The notes below the pieces were generated by a model. The model saw nothing but the letters and a program-made list of their open reading frames with translations, had not been told where the DNA came from and did not search any database. Below, piece by piece: positions 1 to 13,169 of a stretch of 64,000 nt of DNA. The stretch lies in contig WAID01000015.1 in assembly GCA_016584495.1 (NCBI GenBank), forward strand, positions 1,302,501 through 1,366,500. The letters are read 5' to 3'. The translations under genes were made by a program, and so were the position numbers. How positions within the stretch are numbered: position 1 is the stretch's first letter; each line of letters opens with the position of its first letter. The DNA is from Celoporthe dispersa (lineage: Eukaryota > Ascomycota > Sordariomycetes > Diaporthales > Cryphonectriaceae).

Positions 1-331
1 GGAGAGAGGCGAGTCTGACTGAGTGTGTCGCTGTTGATCAAGACGACGAGAGCGACTTCACAGCCTGGGCTCATGGCATGCTTGGACGGCTGAGGCCTGG
101 ACGCCTCTGTCGGTGAGTAAATCCACTCACTGTATAACTTGGGGGGGAGGAGGAGATAAGCTATAGTGACGCTGGAGAGATGTGCTCTCCCCGGGCACGA
201 ACATCATCTCCGCCTGTGGACACCCAGCCCAATCTCCTCCTCCCTATACAACCTATGGCAATGATCTACGACCCAACACTCCAAACCAGAGAAGAGAACA
301 ACATCCTCCCCCCCCCCCCAACCACCATCAA
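1..331. other. No gene seen at left edge
   Basis: Window edge and region downstream of the CxxC gene. It holds short G- and C-rich runs (for example a C run near 309-319) and no convincing reading frame. It may include the 3' UTR of the minus-strand gene ending at 332. Confidence 0.5.
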
Positions 332-844
332 TCACGGCGCATGATCCTCATTCTCACAAAACTCCAGAGGATACCGCACCATCCCCGGGTTCAGCGACCC
401 CAGACAGCTCGCACACCGCTGCTGGCCCGTCCCGCCACACTCAAAACACTCCCGCCTCCCCGCCGGGTCCCGCCGGCTGCCCTCGCACGCCATGCAGAAG
501 TGCCAGCCCTCCTCGCACCCGTTGGCGCACCGCACGTAGTCGCTCCACCGGACGACCCCGGGCCCCTGTAGGCTCTGGCCGCAGTGCCAGCAGGTGTCGT
601 ATGGGTCGGACACGAACGTCACCGCGGAGGAGGAGAAGGTTGATGTGGACGAGGCCGCTCCGCCACCGCCCTCGCCGCCGCCGCCACCGCCCTGGCGGAC
701 TGTCTCGGAGGAGTGGTTGGACATGGCCGAGGAGGAGGCCGAGGCGATGGTCGATAGTGGGCTGGAGGCGTCTGTTGGGGCTGGGGTCCCGGGAGGGTTG
801 GGCTTGCGCTTCTTGTTCTTGCTGGTATTCTTGTGTGCTGGCAT
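332..844 (-). CDS. Small CxxC-rich hypothetical protein
   Basis: Single-exon frame of 170 aa starting at an ATG at 844. The first ~85 residues are basic, then Ser/Gly-rich low complexity including a Gly/Glu run. The C-terminal half carries regularly spaced cysteine pairs (CWHC, CANGC, CMAC, CFEC, CASC) with Trp/His between them, which looks like a zinc-binding knuckle domain. I do not recognise a named family; small fungal proteins of this kind are usually annotated only as hypothetical. The antisense frames over the same DNA are Pro/Arg-rich shadows. The cysteine spacing supports this strand as coding. Function is unknown; protein or nucleic-acid binding through zinc is a guess from the cysteine pattern. 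Confidence 0.6.
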   Translation of the reverse strand: MPAHKNTSKNKKRKPNPPGTPAPTDASSPLSTIASASSSAMSNHSSETVRQGGGGGGEGGGGAASSTSTFSSSAVTFVSDPYDTCWHCGQSLQGPGVVRWSDYVRCANGCEEGWHFCMACEGSRRDPAGRRECFECGGTGQQRCASCLGSLNPGMVRYPLEFCENEDHAP

Positions 845-1616
845 CTTGTTCTTGGCCCTGTGCCGCTGCTGATGGCTTCGGGTTCCTTGTTCTTTAGGTT
901 TCGTGTCCTCTACCCAGTGTTGTCCTGATTTCTGGCGAGTCGTCGTTAGCCATGGGCCATCATATAGGCGGCAGCATCATGGGAAGAGAGGGGAACATAC
1001 CTGCTTTCGATTATTGCTGTTCCTGTAGGTGAGGGTTGGTGCTGCATTGTTGATCTTACAAAGTAGAAAGAAAGAGAGAAAAAAGACAAATTATACACTC
1101 TATATATACTTGCCGTACGAGGAGTCTGGTGCTCCCTCCTCCTCCTCCTTCCCCCCCTTCACCAGATACGCACTGTGATTCCTGAGTACGGTTCATCTCC
1201 CAGCTGTGACAGCCATGCATCACACAACCGATTACACTCGAGCGGTAGAACAAAGGTCCTCCATCCCACCCGGGGCTCCCCCGGTCGAAGGAACGAAAAT
1301 TGACTCGATAGTCGAGTGATTAGATACCCGAGGCCCGAGTAACACGATGGGAGGGAGGGAGGCGGCAACAAGAATGACAAACTGTTCGCTCGTTTTGTCA
1401 AGGGACACAGGTTTGTTCGAATCATCAGGTAAGTAAGTAGCCAAGTAACCTTGATATCCCCCCTCCCCTCCCCCCCCCCCAAAAAGCAGAAATCACGCCA
1501 CCAGCGCCTTCGCGATGACACCGCCTGACCTTTTGCCAGATGCTTCCCCCATTTCTCATACCCAGAGCGCAGCCCATTTTTGTCTTATCTTTCTCAGAGG
1601 AGCAAAACAGTATAGC
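845..1616. other. Intergenic, no gene seen
   Basis: Lies between the start of the CxxC gene (minus) and the stop of the flippase (minus), so it should hold the promoter of the former and the 3' UTR of the latter. Frames here are short and Leu/Ser/Pro-rich. A small hairpin (ACTCGA, 3-nt loop, TCGAGT) lies near 1302-1316. Confidence 0.5.
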
Positions 1617-4600
1617 CTACCTCTCATGCAAGTCATGACCCATACTGCCAGGGCTACTACACATCTCAACAGGGCTCTGCACAAAATCCCCCTGCGCGCC
1701 AGACATCATATCCGCCTCTGGCTGGACCTCACTGACGCTCGTGCTGGTGCCCCGTTTCCCCCTCCTCCCGCCTTTCGACACTCCACCATGTCTAGTCTCG
1801 TCCACCACCGCGTTGGGCCCGCTGGCGTCATCAGGTGGCGCGTCGAGGGGCGCCGCGACGTAGGCGTCGCCGCTGACTGTCTTGCTCAGTCGCCTGTTGT
1901 GGCCTCGCCAGTGCCATAACCTGCCTATGCTGCCGGCGGACGGCCGCGGCGGGATCTTGTTGTTGCGCCCCGTCTGCCGTCCATCATCATCATCATCATC
2001 CTCCTCCTCCTCCCCCTCCTCCGAATCGTCGTCCCCTGGTGCTGCTTCGCCCAGCTCGGCAGCAGCAACACTGTCCGGGCCCCCCGCCACACCGCTGAAC
2101 TTCTCCAGCTCCTGCACCAGATCCTGGTCCTGGGGCCAGTAGATCCTCCGAAGGGCGGTGACGACAAGTTCAAACACGACGGCCATGGCCAGCACCATCA
2201 CGAGCGTGAGCCACCACGTAGGCGTCCTTCCGAAGTTGTCTATGAAGCCATCCCGGACTGTATACGGCCCAGACTCCTTCGTGTAGATGGCCGACAGGAA
2301 CAGGTTCCACAGGAACCAGCCCGCAACCGAGATGAAGAAGCCGATGAAGGTGACGACGGTCTTGTTGTGCAGCTCGAGCACGAGCAGCTTGGTGTTGATG
2401 AAGACGACGCCCGCCGTGAAGGCGAGGTCGCCCATGGCGAACAGGCCGTTGTCGCAGTCGAAGGTGATGTGGACAAAGATGCCCCAGGTGCCGAAGAAGA
2501 TGAAGACGGCCTCGAGGACGCCCATGATCGTCCAGCCGATGTACTTGCGGAAGTTGAAGGCCTTGTTCTTCTGCCCGTAGGTGTACAGCTCCGGGATGGC
2601 CAGGAGGGTCTCGGCCCGCAGGTCCTGCTCGAACATGCCGACGAGGATGACGGCCAGCGATGTGAAGAGTGTGTTGAACACCGCCAGGCTTGTGGACTCG
2701 TAGAAGGAGGTCCCCGTGTAGCCGTTGTACCTCTGGTACATGGCCTGGACCAGGTAGAACATGATCTCCTTCCAGAAGGTGGCGAGGATGTACTTGCCTG
2801 TGCGGATGTAGTTCCACCGGCCGTGCACAAACAGGAGCTTATGCAGGAACCTGAACTGTGCGATGCTGTAGTCCGAGATTCTGGCCGCCTGGAGGCCCTC
2901 ACGGCCCGAGATGCCGATGCCGACATGGGAGGCCTGGATCATCGCAATGTCGTTGGCCCCGTCGCCGATGGCCAGAGTCAGCGAGGACGGCACACAGCGG
3001 CGGATGCACTTGACAAGGGTGGCCTTCTGGGCCGGCGATGCGCGGCAGCAGATGACCGAGTCCACGCGCGCGGCCAGGTCGAAGAACAAGACCCTGAGGG
3101 CCTCGTCGCCTTCCACCACACCGAGCGTGTGTCCATCGATGACGACCACGGAGTGCGGCACCATGCCCCGGCCGACATCAACCAGTGTGGCGGCGATCTT
3201 GTCCTGCAGCGAGCCTTGGGTAGCATCCAGGATATAGATCTCCGAGACGGGCTTGCAGATCCTCGCCGAGTGTGCGATGTTGATAGCCGTCTCCCGCTTG
3301 TCGCCGGTCAGCATCCAGACCTTGATATCTGCACGGCGGAGCATGTCAATGGTCTCAGGCACGCCCTGCTGCAGCTTGTCCTCGATAGCAGTGGCGCCGG
3401 CCAGGTCAAAGTTCTGCTCGATCAGTTCGGCTGCGGCCTCGATGCGCTCCTGGCGGTTGGCGAGACTCGTAGTGGCTTCGTGGTACTCCGCCTTCCACTG
3501 CTCGTAGTCGTCTTCCCCCACGTAGCGGTAAGCGAACAGCAGCGTCCGTAGGCCCTCCGAGGCAAAGTCGTCTATGTGCTGGAAGCAGCGCTCGAAGACT
3601 GCGCTGTCGCTCACCGCGATGGACTCATCTACCATGCCTTCATAGGGGCCGTCATCCATGGCGGCTGGAGAAGCAAGCAGCTCTATAGACTGGCCACGGG
3701 ACGCAGATGTCCGTGGGGACAGGACCGAGTCGTCACATCTTGCTCCAGCCGGGGCTCCTCCCTCTCGGATCGTGACGGGAGAGGCAACCCCCTCGGTGAC
3801 GAAACTCGGCCGCCGTCTGCTCGTAGACCGTCTCCCGGTGCTCTTCCTGCCAAAAAGACCGGTCCTGTGGCTGAAGTTGCTGGTGGCTCGGGCGAGGGAC
3901 GTACTGTTCCTCGGGCTTTGTACGCTCAGCTTCCGCAGCGCCTTCTCCTGCTCCATGCTCTTTCGGATGCTTGCTTTCCGGTCTACAGCCGACGCTGTCT
4001 CCATGGCCAGCTTGCTCTGCTTGAGACGAGGCAGGACAACACTGTCAGCTCCCTTGCTGAACACGCAGATGCGGCCGTCTGGCATGCGGATGATGATGGA
4101 CATCCGCTTGCGCTTGCTGCTGAACTCGATCACGTCGAGGACCTCATAAGTCTCCTCGCCCACAATCCCGTGCGCGTTTGGGAACTGCAGCCTGATCTTC
4201 TGCGCAGGCCGGTCGACAAGGAGGAACCCCAGGTCCTTGGCAGCCTCGACAAGAGCGAGCTCGTCTGGAGAGGCTGCCTGGAACTCGACCGTGCCATCGG
4301 CCTTCTTCTCGGGCAGGCAGGTGTGGCACAGGGCAATACACAAGATGAAGTGGATGGCTTTCTTAGAGAAAGCGGTATCTGGCCTCCTGCGGATGTACTC
4401 GATCAGGTCGTCGGTCTTGAGCTGAGGTTGGGCGCGGCTAGGCCGTGCTGTCGATGTCCAGATCGAAGCTGATCTCCGAGGGGCACCAGGAGTGGTAGTA
4501 GTAGATGCTCGTCCGTATGTGCCGTGGTCATCCACATAATCTGACCTCATCGTGCTGCCAGAGGCCCGAGCAACCTTCTTTCCTCTGCCGTAATGAGCAT

Positions 4601-6793
4601 TGGCCCCTAACATATGTCTCCCTCTCTCGTCTTCGGCCTCCCGCTGGACGTCCACGTCGTGCAGCCAGGCTGTGCCAGCCACGCTCATCTTGCGGAAACG
4701 CATGATATTTTCTGTCAGCGTGCCTGTCTTGTCGGAGAAGACATAGCTGACCTGACCCAGATTCTCGAGGATCGTGGTGGTGTTGGCGACCATTGGTGTG
4801 TTCGATACCGGGTCGTACATGTCGATGTCCCTGAGCAGCATGACCTGCCCAATCTTGACGATCTCCAGGGAGACGTACAGGGAGAGTGGGATCAGGGTGT
4901 TGAACTCGATGACAAACGCGACGAGGATCTTGCCGAAGGGGACGACGTAGTTGTCCAGGTACCAGGCGGATTTCTCGGTGGAGCGCACCCAGAGGACATT
5001 GCCGAGGGAGCAGCCGAGGGCTAGGATAACGACGAACTGGACGAGCAGGATGATGATCTTGTTGACCTTGGCCTGCATGGCTGGTGCCTTGGCGCGCACA
5101 TTCTTGTTCGCGTTCATCCGGATCTTGCACTCCTCGCCGGTGTTGATCACCAGGCCAACAGCCTCGGTCGTGTTCCGCAGGGTCGATCCTCGATATACCA
5201 CCTGGTTCAGTGCTAGGGGCATTGCCTCCCCGTTCACGACGGCCTTACCCTCGTAGTTGTAGAGGTCCAGGTTGGGGTCTTCGGAGACGACCTCGGCCTC
5301 GCAGGCCTTTAGGGTAGACAGGGATCCGCAGTGCTGCGTGAACAGGGGGCACGACTGCTTGCTCTTCAGGTTCGTCTCGCCGTCGAGAGCCATCGTCTCA
5401 ATGTACGCAACACCATTTGGGCCTGTGGCGTGCAGCAGGATGATATCCGCGGGCAGCTGTTCGTCCCGGCACAGCTTGATGATGTCGCCCACGCGGATAT
5501 CCTGCCACTGCGTCTTGGACCAGCGCACGTCCTCACCCTGCGACCACGGCGGGTTCTCGTCCTCTCGCTCGACCGCCGCGTCTAGTTCCTGCATCTCGGC
5601 CTCCGCCTCCCCCCTCCGCCTGCGGAACTTTTCTCGGATTCCCCCATGACGGCTCCTGCCGTCGTTATCCGGGATGCTGCCGTCGGGATCCAGCACACAA
5701 GCCTCTGCCCTGTTCTCGAGCTTGTCCATCCTGTATCTCCGATAGTCATCCCACCCCTCCTTGCCCATGCTGAGGGCGACAAACGCCAGCAAGGGCCCAA
5801 TCGTCGTATACGTGCCTGTGGTGCTGAGACCGGGTATCATCTGAAGGATGCCGATAGTAAGGAAATATGCGTTGGCGAGTTTGCTGAACTGGAAGAACAA
5901 CTGCTTGGGGAGAAAGGACCAGACGGTATACCTGCTGGACCTGATGAAGTTGGATATGTACGGCCTGCCCCGTCGCTCGTCCACAAGGCCGCCCTTTCGT
6001 CGTGCCACGCCCGGGCCGAGCCGTATGTGCCTGCCATCAGCACTTGGTGGCAGAGGTTTCTGGCGCAAGAGCCCCTCGACGACCCATCTCTTGTACCACC
6101 GGGCCATCATCCTCCTGTAGCGGGACGACCGAGCCCGTTTCAGCCGTCTTGCCCTCGCCTTCTGCCGGGCGACCCAGTCCTTGGCGTCTGCGATGGTCGC
6201 ATTTGCCTCGGCCGCCCTCTTGATGCTGTCCTCGACGCCGCCAAGCTGCAGCCGCCGGTGCCGTGGCCGCGTCGTCACAGAGGGCGGCTCAGCAAAAGAA
6301 ACCCTGCTCGGCCGGGGCTCTCCTGCATCCTCCTCCTCCTCACCACCATCTTCGGGTCCTCACCCCGGCCAGCCCCTCTCGGGACGGCAGAATGCTGTTC
6401 CCGGCTCTCGCGCCATCTCCTCGCGGCCTCGGTGTCTTCAACCCTGCTCTCGATCGGGTACAGGTCCGTGTCGAGCCGCAACTGCGGTTGGTGGTGGTGG
6501 TGGTGGTGGTGGCGCCCGCCGCCGCGGGGGTGCAGTGCCTCGTCCGAGAACACGACGTGCCCCCCGCTCTCGCTAAGCCTCGTGTCGGCGCTACCCCTGC
6601 GTGACTGTAACTGTGCTCCTGTTCCCTCGCCCGCCGCACCACCAGCGCCCTCGCCGGGCTCGGAGCCAACGCGCCTGCTTGGACCTGGCGCCCGGTCCGG
6701 GACCAGCGTCTCTGCCTCCTCGAGGTTCTCGAGCTCAGAGCGCAGGATGTCGATGCTGCTGCTGCGCCTGTCATGATTGTTGTGCCCGGCCAT
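1617..6793 (-). CDS. P4-type ATPase, Dnf3-like phospholipid flippase
   Basis: Flips phospholipids from the exoplasmic to the cytosolic leaflet of trans-Golgi/endosomal or plasma membranes. The long exon shows the P4 signature set: the actuator motif DGETNLKSKQ, the PISL-like helix-4 segment (IPLSLYVSLEI), the phosphorylated Asp in DKTGTLTEN (about residue 674), MLTGDKRETAINIA, the hinge GDGANDIAMIQ, and C-terminal membrane helices. The sequence around YISNFIRSSRYTVWSF and the very long product (about 1,711 aa) fit the Dnf3 branch best. The start is an ATG at 6793 with an excellent context (CATCACCATGG); the long frame has no ATG of its own near 6278, only GTG. Joining needs either a 41-nt GT-AG intron at 6323-6363, unusually short, or one missing base near the C run at 6363-6366. 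The N-terminus is disordered with a His run; the C-terminus has an acidic Glu/Asp run. Confidence 0.9.
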
Positions 6794-9427
6794 GGTGATG
6801 ATGATGATGTCAACGATGGGCAGCCCGCTGGGGCCAGGCAGCCGAGGTCCGACCAGACGTCCAACAAGCCTCTCTCCTCGGCCCGGTGTGGGGAGACCAG
6901 GCACTCATCGAGAGGCGAGGGACCTCCCTCTCTCTCGGCCCTCCAGAGATCGACGTCGGGACACAAGTAACGGGTAGAGTGGCTGCCTATGTGTCTGTCT
7001 CAAGCTAGGACCAGATGTCTGTCAGCTCTGGTTGGGACCCGGGAACGTTGTCTTGGAATTCCGAGATGAGAGGAAGAATCGATGTGATGCCGACTGAATA
7101 CAATAGTATAGGTATAGAAATAGGTGAAGAGGGGGGCGGTTGACTATTCGGTCTAGGCCCGGGAAAGAGACAAAGAAAGTGAGCCGTGGCGCGGGCCAGA
7201 AGCTCACACACCAAACCACACCGCCAGCCAGGATCTGTGTGAGGGTTGAGGTCTCGATCGAAAGCCAGCCCCTACTAAGGATCACAAGGATCCGAGATCA
7301 TACGCCAACGTGGCGCCAACAAAAATGCGCGGTTGAGGGAGTGAGGGAGAGCGAGTGAGTCAGGCTGAGAGAGAGAGGGTGGATGGGCGCTGTGGATGCC
7401 AAGTCGAGCGAAGGATTGCGACGTCGCTTGACGGAGCTGCAAGAGAAGAGGACAGACAAGAATGGTGATTAACCTGTTCAAAAAGAGAGAAAGAATCAAG
7501 AGAAAGGAAGAGAATTTTTTTTTTTGGATTAATTGTGAATAATGATCTTTTTTTCCCTTCTCTTTCTCTGGTTCGGGGCATCTTGGCCTGGCTGCCCCTC
7601 CCGCTATTCGCTTCCCGCCGCCGCCGCCCACACACACACCCACAACCGGTGACCTCATCGTCCACGCAACAACGACACAGCCCCAACATCCCTCCGCGCC
7701 TCTTTCCCATTTTTTTCTTCCCTTCCCTCCCCCAAATCGGGCACCAGCACGGGATGGCGCTTCGGGTCGGCAACCCCCCTTCCTTCTTTCCTTCTCCAGC
7801 GAACCAGACCAAGCTAAACCATACTATCCGTAGTTACTTACTTGACCCCTCCCTCTTTCCTCTTTCCTCTCTACTTTGCCCAGTATCCACCTTCCCCTCA
7901 AAGCCGGGAACCAAAACTTTAAAAAAAAAATTCGGGTGGGTGTGTTTCTCGCCTTCTGGAAGCCAACGGTTCAGAGTGCATTGACACAAACATGCATGAA
8001 CAGGGTCTTCCATCCTTTCTTTTTTTCTCTCTTCTTTTATCCTTTTCCAGAGAAGGAGGATCATAGTGTATCCCTGCGCAAGTAAACATCCGCCTCGTGC
8101 TGGCCAACCCAATGCTCTCACACGGCCCTGGCCTGCGGCAGCCTTTTATAACCCACAGAAACATCCGATCTTTGACTACCATAGTACCACTACTACTAGC
8201 TGACACGAGAATGCGGCGTACTCTGCCCAGAGTACTTACCTGCGTGCAAACCAGCGAGACATGTCCTCACCCTGACTAGGTGTGAGGACGCGGTGAACGA
8301 CACGAGGTTTCTAGGGCTGCATTTTGAACAACTACCAGTCATTAATAGCAAGATGCGCAGGACAACAGCCACCGCGAAAGGCCACCGTGCAAGATAGTCC
8401 AGATAGTAAATTGACGCTCAGAGAGATAATTTCCAAATAATGTTTCCATTCCGGCCAAGAACGCCTCGGCCATGTGCCCCCTACCTTGTTGCTTAGAAAA
8501 AGTAACTATATTGCAGCTTCAGATCAGGTCTGTTTCTTGCTATCTCTCTTTCGAGAGGGACCAGGAGATAGCCCACGCGGCTGGGCGCGAGCGACATGAT
8601 CAAAAATTTGGTGCAAAAAATAAATAAAAGGGTCTCCAATCCCATCTCTCAGAGATTATTCAGCGCGCCCCCGAGAACAAGAACAAGGTGCAGTGAGATG
8701 CGGAGAAATCCTTCGAACAGGACACTTTGGTGGCAGTATCCTCCTCTCGTCCGTCCACAATAAGTATTAGCCGCCTGGGCATTTCCTCCTCAAGATCCTC
8801 GCTTCAGATAGATAAAAGAGCTCCCGTTGCTGGATGGGCGCCAGAAAGAGATGATCCAAGCCTCCTCTCGAGGCGTAGCGACGCCTGATTTCCAACACTG
8901 AAAGTACTCGACGACAATAGCTATTAGGTGCCCAGGTAACTCATGATAATGAGCCAAGGTCGATGCGATGCGGAAACACACAAGACGCAAATGGCAGTCG
9001 CAAAGAGAAGAGAGAGCACCGTCGCTTCGCTGTGCCAGAACCGCATTTTTCAGCAGTTCTGGCTGGCGAACAAGAGTTATCGATCGTGGCTGGTGACGAT
9101 CATAAACGACGGACAGAAGTGCAGAAGCGAACAAATGCGATCGGTTGGTGCAGAGAAGAAAAGAAAGAAAAAAAAAGAACAAGGACAGCCGTGATCGACG
9201 GGCGATGTAGCGGGGAATATAAAAAAAAGATTCGAGCACATATGACCACCTGGTATAAGACACCATTCCCCAAACGCCGGTCCCTACCCCTTAGACGGCG
9301 CCTGCTCTCCCCCTTCGCGCTCGGTCAAAACACAAATGCCCGGGTATATACGACATTTTTTTTAGGGCGGCCTGGAAGATCTCAACACCTATCCTGAGTG
9401 GATGAGACCCTGGACCGAGCTCATCAA
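6794..9427. other. 2.6-kb intergenic region, no gene seen
   Basis: Holds the flippase promoter/5' UTR side and the 3' side of the homeobox gene, both on the minus strand. It is rich in pyrimidine and purine tracts (7500-7560, 7680-7730, 8010-8060, 9140-9180). A 158-aa minus-strand frame at 8790-9266 has no recognisable domain and I do not count it as a gene. Confidence 0.5.
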
Positions 9428-11440
9428 TCATGACTCCGTGACGGGTATGCCATGGTGTGGCATAGCCTCCGGTGAGAGGCTTGCAGAGTCGGCTGGGTCA
9501 AATGACACGAGCTGGTTCATGTCCAGGTCCGCCTGCGTCGCGTCGCCGAACGGTGAATGAGGCGGGTGCATAGGGAGGTTGATGGTGTGCTTCGAGTACA
9601 TCTCGTTCAGGCTCGTCCCGTCGTCAGAAACGGCAGACTCGTGGACTGGGTAGAGATCCGCCGACGAGGGCCGACCCACCATGGACAGAGGGGGTGACTG
9701 GTCGACAATGGCCGGGTCTCCGTGGCCATGGCTGGTGAACGAGAGCGGCGACACAGACTGTGGCACGAGAGGCGACGGGTGGACCATCGGCGACAAGAAA
9801 GTACCGCTGTAAGGAGTGTTGTAGCTCGAGGTGGGCATCGGCGTGCTCTCGGGCCCCTGCGCGAAGTAGTTGGGGCTCGAGTAGTCCGACGGAGAGGGCG
9901 CAGTTGTTGCCGACATTGGGTATTGGCGCATGTCCAGCCCGAAGCCGGCTTGTGTGTCGATCCGCAGGTTGGGTCCCAACCCGCTCGGCTGCTGGGGGAC
10001 AGGCGCGAAGATGCTCGGGCTGTGGGGTTGCGGCTGGCTCTCACCAGGGTGCTGGATGAAGAAAGACGGCATGGGCGCCTGCAGCATGGCGAAGTCGACA
10101 GGCATGGGGACCGACCTGCTGCGCTGGCGCTTGTGCCCGCGAGGAATCCCAGGATGCAGGGACGGGGGGCGCCCCACTGTGTCTCCTGGTACATGCCCAC
10201 ATGGGGGGCACCAAAGCTGGGCTGCGAGGACGGCCGGTTCGTAGGCGAGACAGGAGCCGAGATGGAGATCGCATGCATGGCCTCGTATGGGTTGGCCGAG
10301 TGGCGGTTCATGAAAGCCTCCAGGGACACAAGCTTGGCCAGCTGGCCGCTGAGGACCTTGGGGTTGCCGCCGAGGTGGTGGACAAGGCATTGCGACGCCT
10401 GCTGGTCCTCGGTGAAATCTCCACACTGGAAGAAGCCGTTGGTCTGCGGTGACGAGTCCATGAAGAAGTTGGGGGGCCTGTTCAGCTCGATGACGATGCC
10501 ACCGAGCTTGTTCGGGTCGCCGTCATTGTTCTCGAGGAAGATTGACTTGATGGACGCGAAGGGGTACTCGATCTTGTAGCCAGCCTGCTCGTTGTTGATG
10601 TAATAGGTCATGGTACACTTGTCGGGCGAGTAGAAGATGATCAGGTCCATGGTGTTCTGGCCCACACGCGTCCACTTGCCAATGCTGAGAGAGCGGCAGG
10701 TCAAGTGATGAATCACTGTTGCTTTGTTGGTCAGAGGAACGTGGTTGGTGATAGTAACATCCGGCGGGATATCTGGGACTCGCAACTTACAAACTTTGCC
10801 CTGGCCGTTCTGCTCGCCGCCAAAGGGGATACCGCTAGGACCGTAAGGCATGAGGCCACGGCCGAGGAAACCGGCACCGAGACCCTTGCCAGACTCCATG
10901 GCCTGCATGGCCAGGTAGGTCCGCATGGATTCGGGTATCGCATCGAAATCCTCGCCGGTCTCTAAGCTCTTCTTCGCCAGCGCCTTAATCTTGGCACGCC
11001 TACACAATGCCATTAGCCATCAGGTGGGCGAAGAGGTCCCGGGTAAAGAACCAAAGAGTCACATACCTGTTTTGGAACCAGATCTGAACCGACCGCTCGG
11101 TCATGTTGATCTCGTCCGCGATGCGCTCACGCACGTTTGCCGTGGGCGTAGGGTTCTTGTTGAACTCCATCTCCAGGGTCGTCAGCTGATCCTGTGTGGC
11201 GCGCTGTCGCTTCTGGTTCTTCTGCTGCTGGGTCAAGGTGCTCTTCCTTGGGGGCCGTTTTGAGACGGAGCTTGGGTTGTGAGAAGCAGATGTGGCGGAT
11301 GAGGGCGTCTGGATGCCAACAGGATGGCCGCCCGAGATGGGGGTTCCTGTGTTGGTGGGCGAGCTGGCATCGTCGGACTGAGACATCGAGACAGCACTCG
11401 TCGGGCCTATCATGCCCTGGTCTTCCATCATTGTGGCCAT
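9428..11440 (-). CDS. Homeodomain transcription factor, Phx1/Pho2-like
   Basis: Nuclear DNA-binding regulator. Exon 1 (11067-11440) starts at an ATG and encodes a Ser/Thr-rich leader, then a homeodomain at about residues 66-135 ending in the recognition helix motif WFQNRRAK, which is rebuilt across an intron at 11000-11066 (GTATGT...TAG). A conserved ~120-residue region follows (TMDLIIFYSPDKCTMTYYIN; FASIKSIFLEN), typical of the fungal Phx1-type homeobox proteins linked to stress and development. The C-terminal third is Pro/Ser/Gln-rich. The frame breaks at the G6 run 10164-10169 (C6 on the coding strand): exon lengths sum to 3n+2, and one extra C would join QWGAP to SLHPGIPRGHKRQRS. I treat this as a probable sequence error; expected length is about 648 aa. 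A very long gene-free region lies upstream. Confidence 0.88.
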
Positions 11441-12372
11441 TTCGGGCTACGTATGCTGAAGGGTCGTGAGATGGCAGCCAAGGTGTATATATCCGGATTA
11501 GGCTGCGCGGGATAGTTCCTTGTTTTTCTTTCTTTCTGTACAAACGAAATCGGGTTTATGTGGTTCCTCCTCTGGGATGCGCGCAATGTTGTAGACTGCG
11601 GCCTGATTCGGTGACTAGACCGCCAAAGGGGGGGGGGTTCTAGCTCGTCTGAAGTGATGCAGGATCGTCGAGTATCGCCCGATCGTGGTAGCTCGAGAGC
11701 CAGTGACTGTTGTGTGTGTGCTTGAATGAGTGTGGTGGTGAAGCAGTTGAGGCCCAAGATAGGGAGCGCCGTCCTCGACGTATTGCTGTGAGACAAGACT
11801 GGACAAAGTGAAAGAAGAAAAGCCAGCACACAAGCGGACAGGCAAGGTGAGGGTAAGTATCTGTGGGTTGGATGGAAGAGGCGGGCAGGGTGGTTCGATA
11901 TGATGCCGATGTCCGGTGCTGGAGCTTTGGGAGAGGCTCGTGCTTGCTGAAGCGAGGCGGATATGGATCCTTTTCTCTCTCTCTCTCTCAACAAGTCGCC
12001 GCCAAAAGAAGGTTCAAGTCCAGTCAAGGAAGAAGGGTGGCGAGGTGAGGGCACTACTGCTAGCAAGCCAAGGCGATGTGGGATCTTCGCGACAACCGAA
12101 TGAATGTAAATGGATACGCCCGGAAGGATTGAACGGGGTGATCCGAGAACAGCAAAATGGGGCTTTGTAGGGAACGACTGTGGTTAGAACATAGAAGAAG
12201 CGGGGAGGGAAAAGAAAAAAAAAAGGAGAGGAAAGAGGGAGGAGGAAAACGTCGAGTTCAGCGACGGAGTGGTTGTAGAATTGACGGTGAAGGATCACGA
12301 TTGACAGGAGGGAAAGGAAGAGAGAGGGAAAAAGGGGGGAGGGAAGGGAAGGGGGCGGAGGCGGGCAAGAGG

Positions 12373-12392
12373 AAAAAAAAAAAAAAAAAAAA
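12373..12392. repeat. Poly-A tract
   Basis: About 20 consecutive A within a purine-rich stretch (12190-12450) upstream of the homeobox gene. Length should be treated with caution given other homopolymer problems in this sequence. Confidence 0.8.
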
Positions 12393-12814
12393 GGACGTCC
12401 AAAAAAGGGAAGACCAGCAAGAGCAGGAGGAGGAGGCCAAGCGCAGACGGGGGAAGGTGAGTGAGTTCGGGAAAGGGACTCTAGGAACACTGGCCCGAGG
12501 AGAGGAAAGGGAATAGGTCAGGAACCCCATGCAGGTGGGGGCGCCCCCTTGTCACCATCTCCAGCTGCGATTGGCCTTGCCGTGCATCCTCGAAGGGGGG
12601 CCACAGAAAGAGGTGGGTCTGGTGTGGACAGGAAGAGGGCACGACAGGGACGGTCAAGGGCAAGGGTAGGGGCAAGGGCGGTTGGTTTGGCGGTGCAAAC
12701 GGGGCATGAACGGGTACCTGGACTCACTATCTCTCCCCTGCTCCTGCCCTGACCTGCCCTGGCCCCTCCACGCTTTCCCCCTCTGGCAGTAGCGTCAGCA
12801 TAGTCCTTTTTTTT

Positions 12815-12847
12815 TTGTGTGTGTGTGTGTGTGTGAGTGTGTGTGTC
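12815..12847. repeat. GT microsatellite
   Basis: An uninterrupted (TG)n run of about 10 units followed by an imperfect continuation, directly after a T9 run. Confidence 0.85.
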
Positions 12848-13169
12848 GTTCCTCCTCACTTTTCTGGTTCCTCCCGTAGATTCCATTTATCTAGAGAGTC
12901 AAGGTCACTCCAAAACTTTCCACCGTCTTGCCCTCCACATCCCACATCCCACACCCCCTCGCCTGTTTTTTTTGTACCCACTCTGCTACTATGCACTATA
13001 GCATGTACTATAGAGTACATGTTCACTGACCAGGTCGCCGGATCCACGAGTGGCATTACAGTGTTGTTCCTTCTATGGTACTCGATCTCACAGGAGTTCC
13101 ACCACGATGGGACCGTCTTCGAACCAACCTCGCAGGCTCCCGAGCTGGCCAGGTGAGGTCACAGGAAGA

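Noticed and set aside
2367..3551. 394-aa plus-strand frame
   Set aside because: Antisense shadow of the flippase; GC-rich codons open the opposite frame.
8790..9266. 158-aa minus-strand frame between flippase and homeobox gene
   Set aside because: Phe/Leu run comes from a poly-pyrimidine tract; no homology signal and no splice support.
12010..12022. GGTTCAAGTCC, similar to a tRNA B box
   Set aside because: No matching A box or cloverleaf could be drawn around it.
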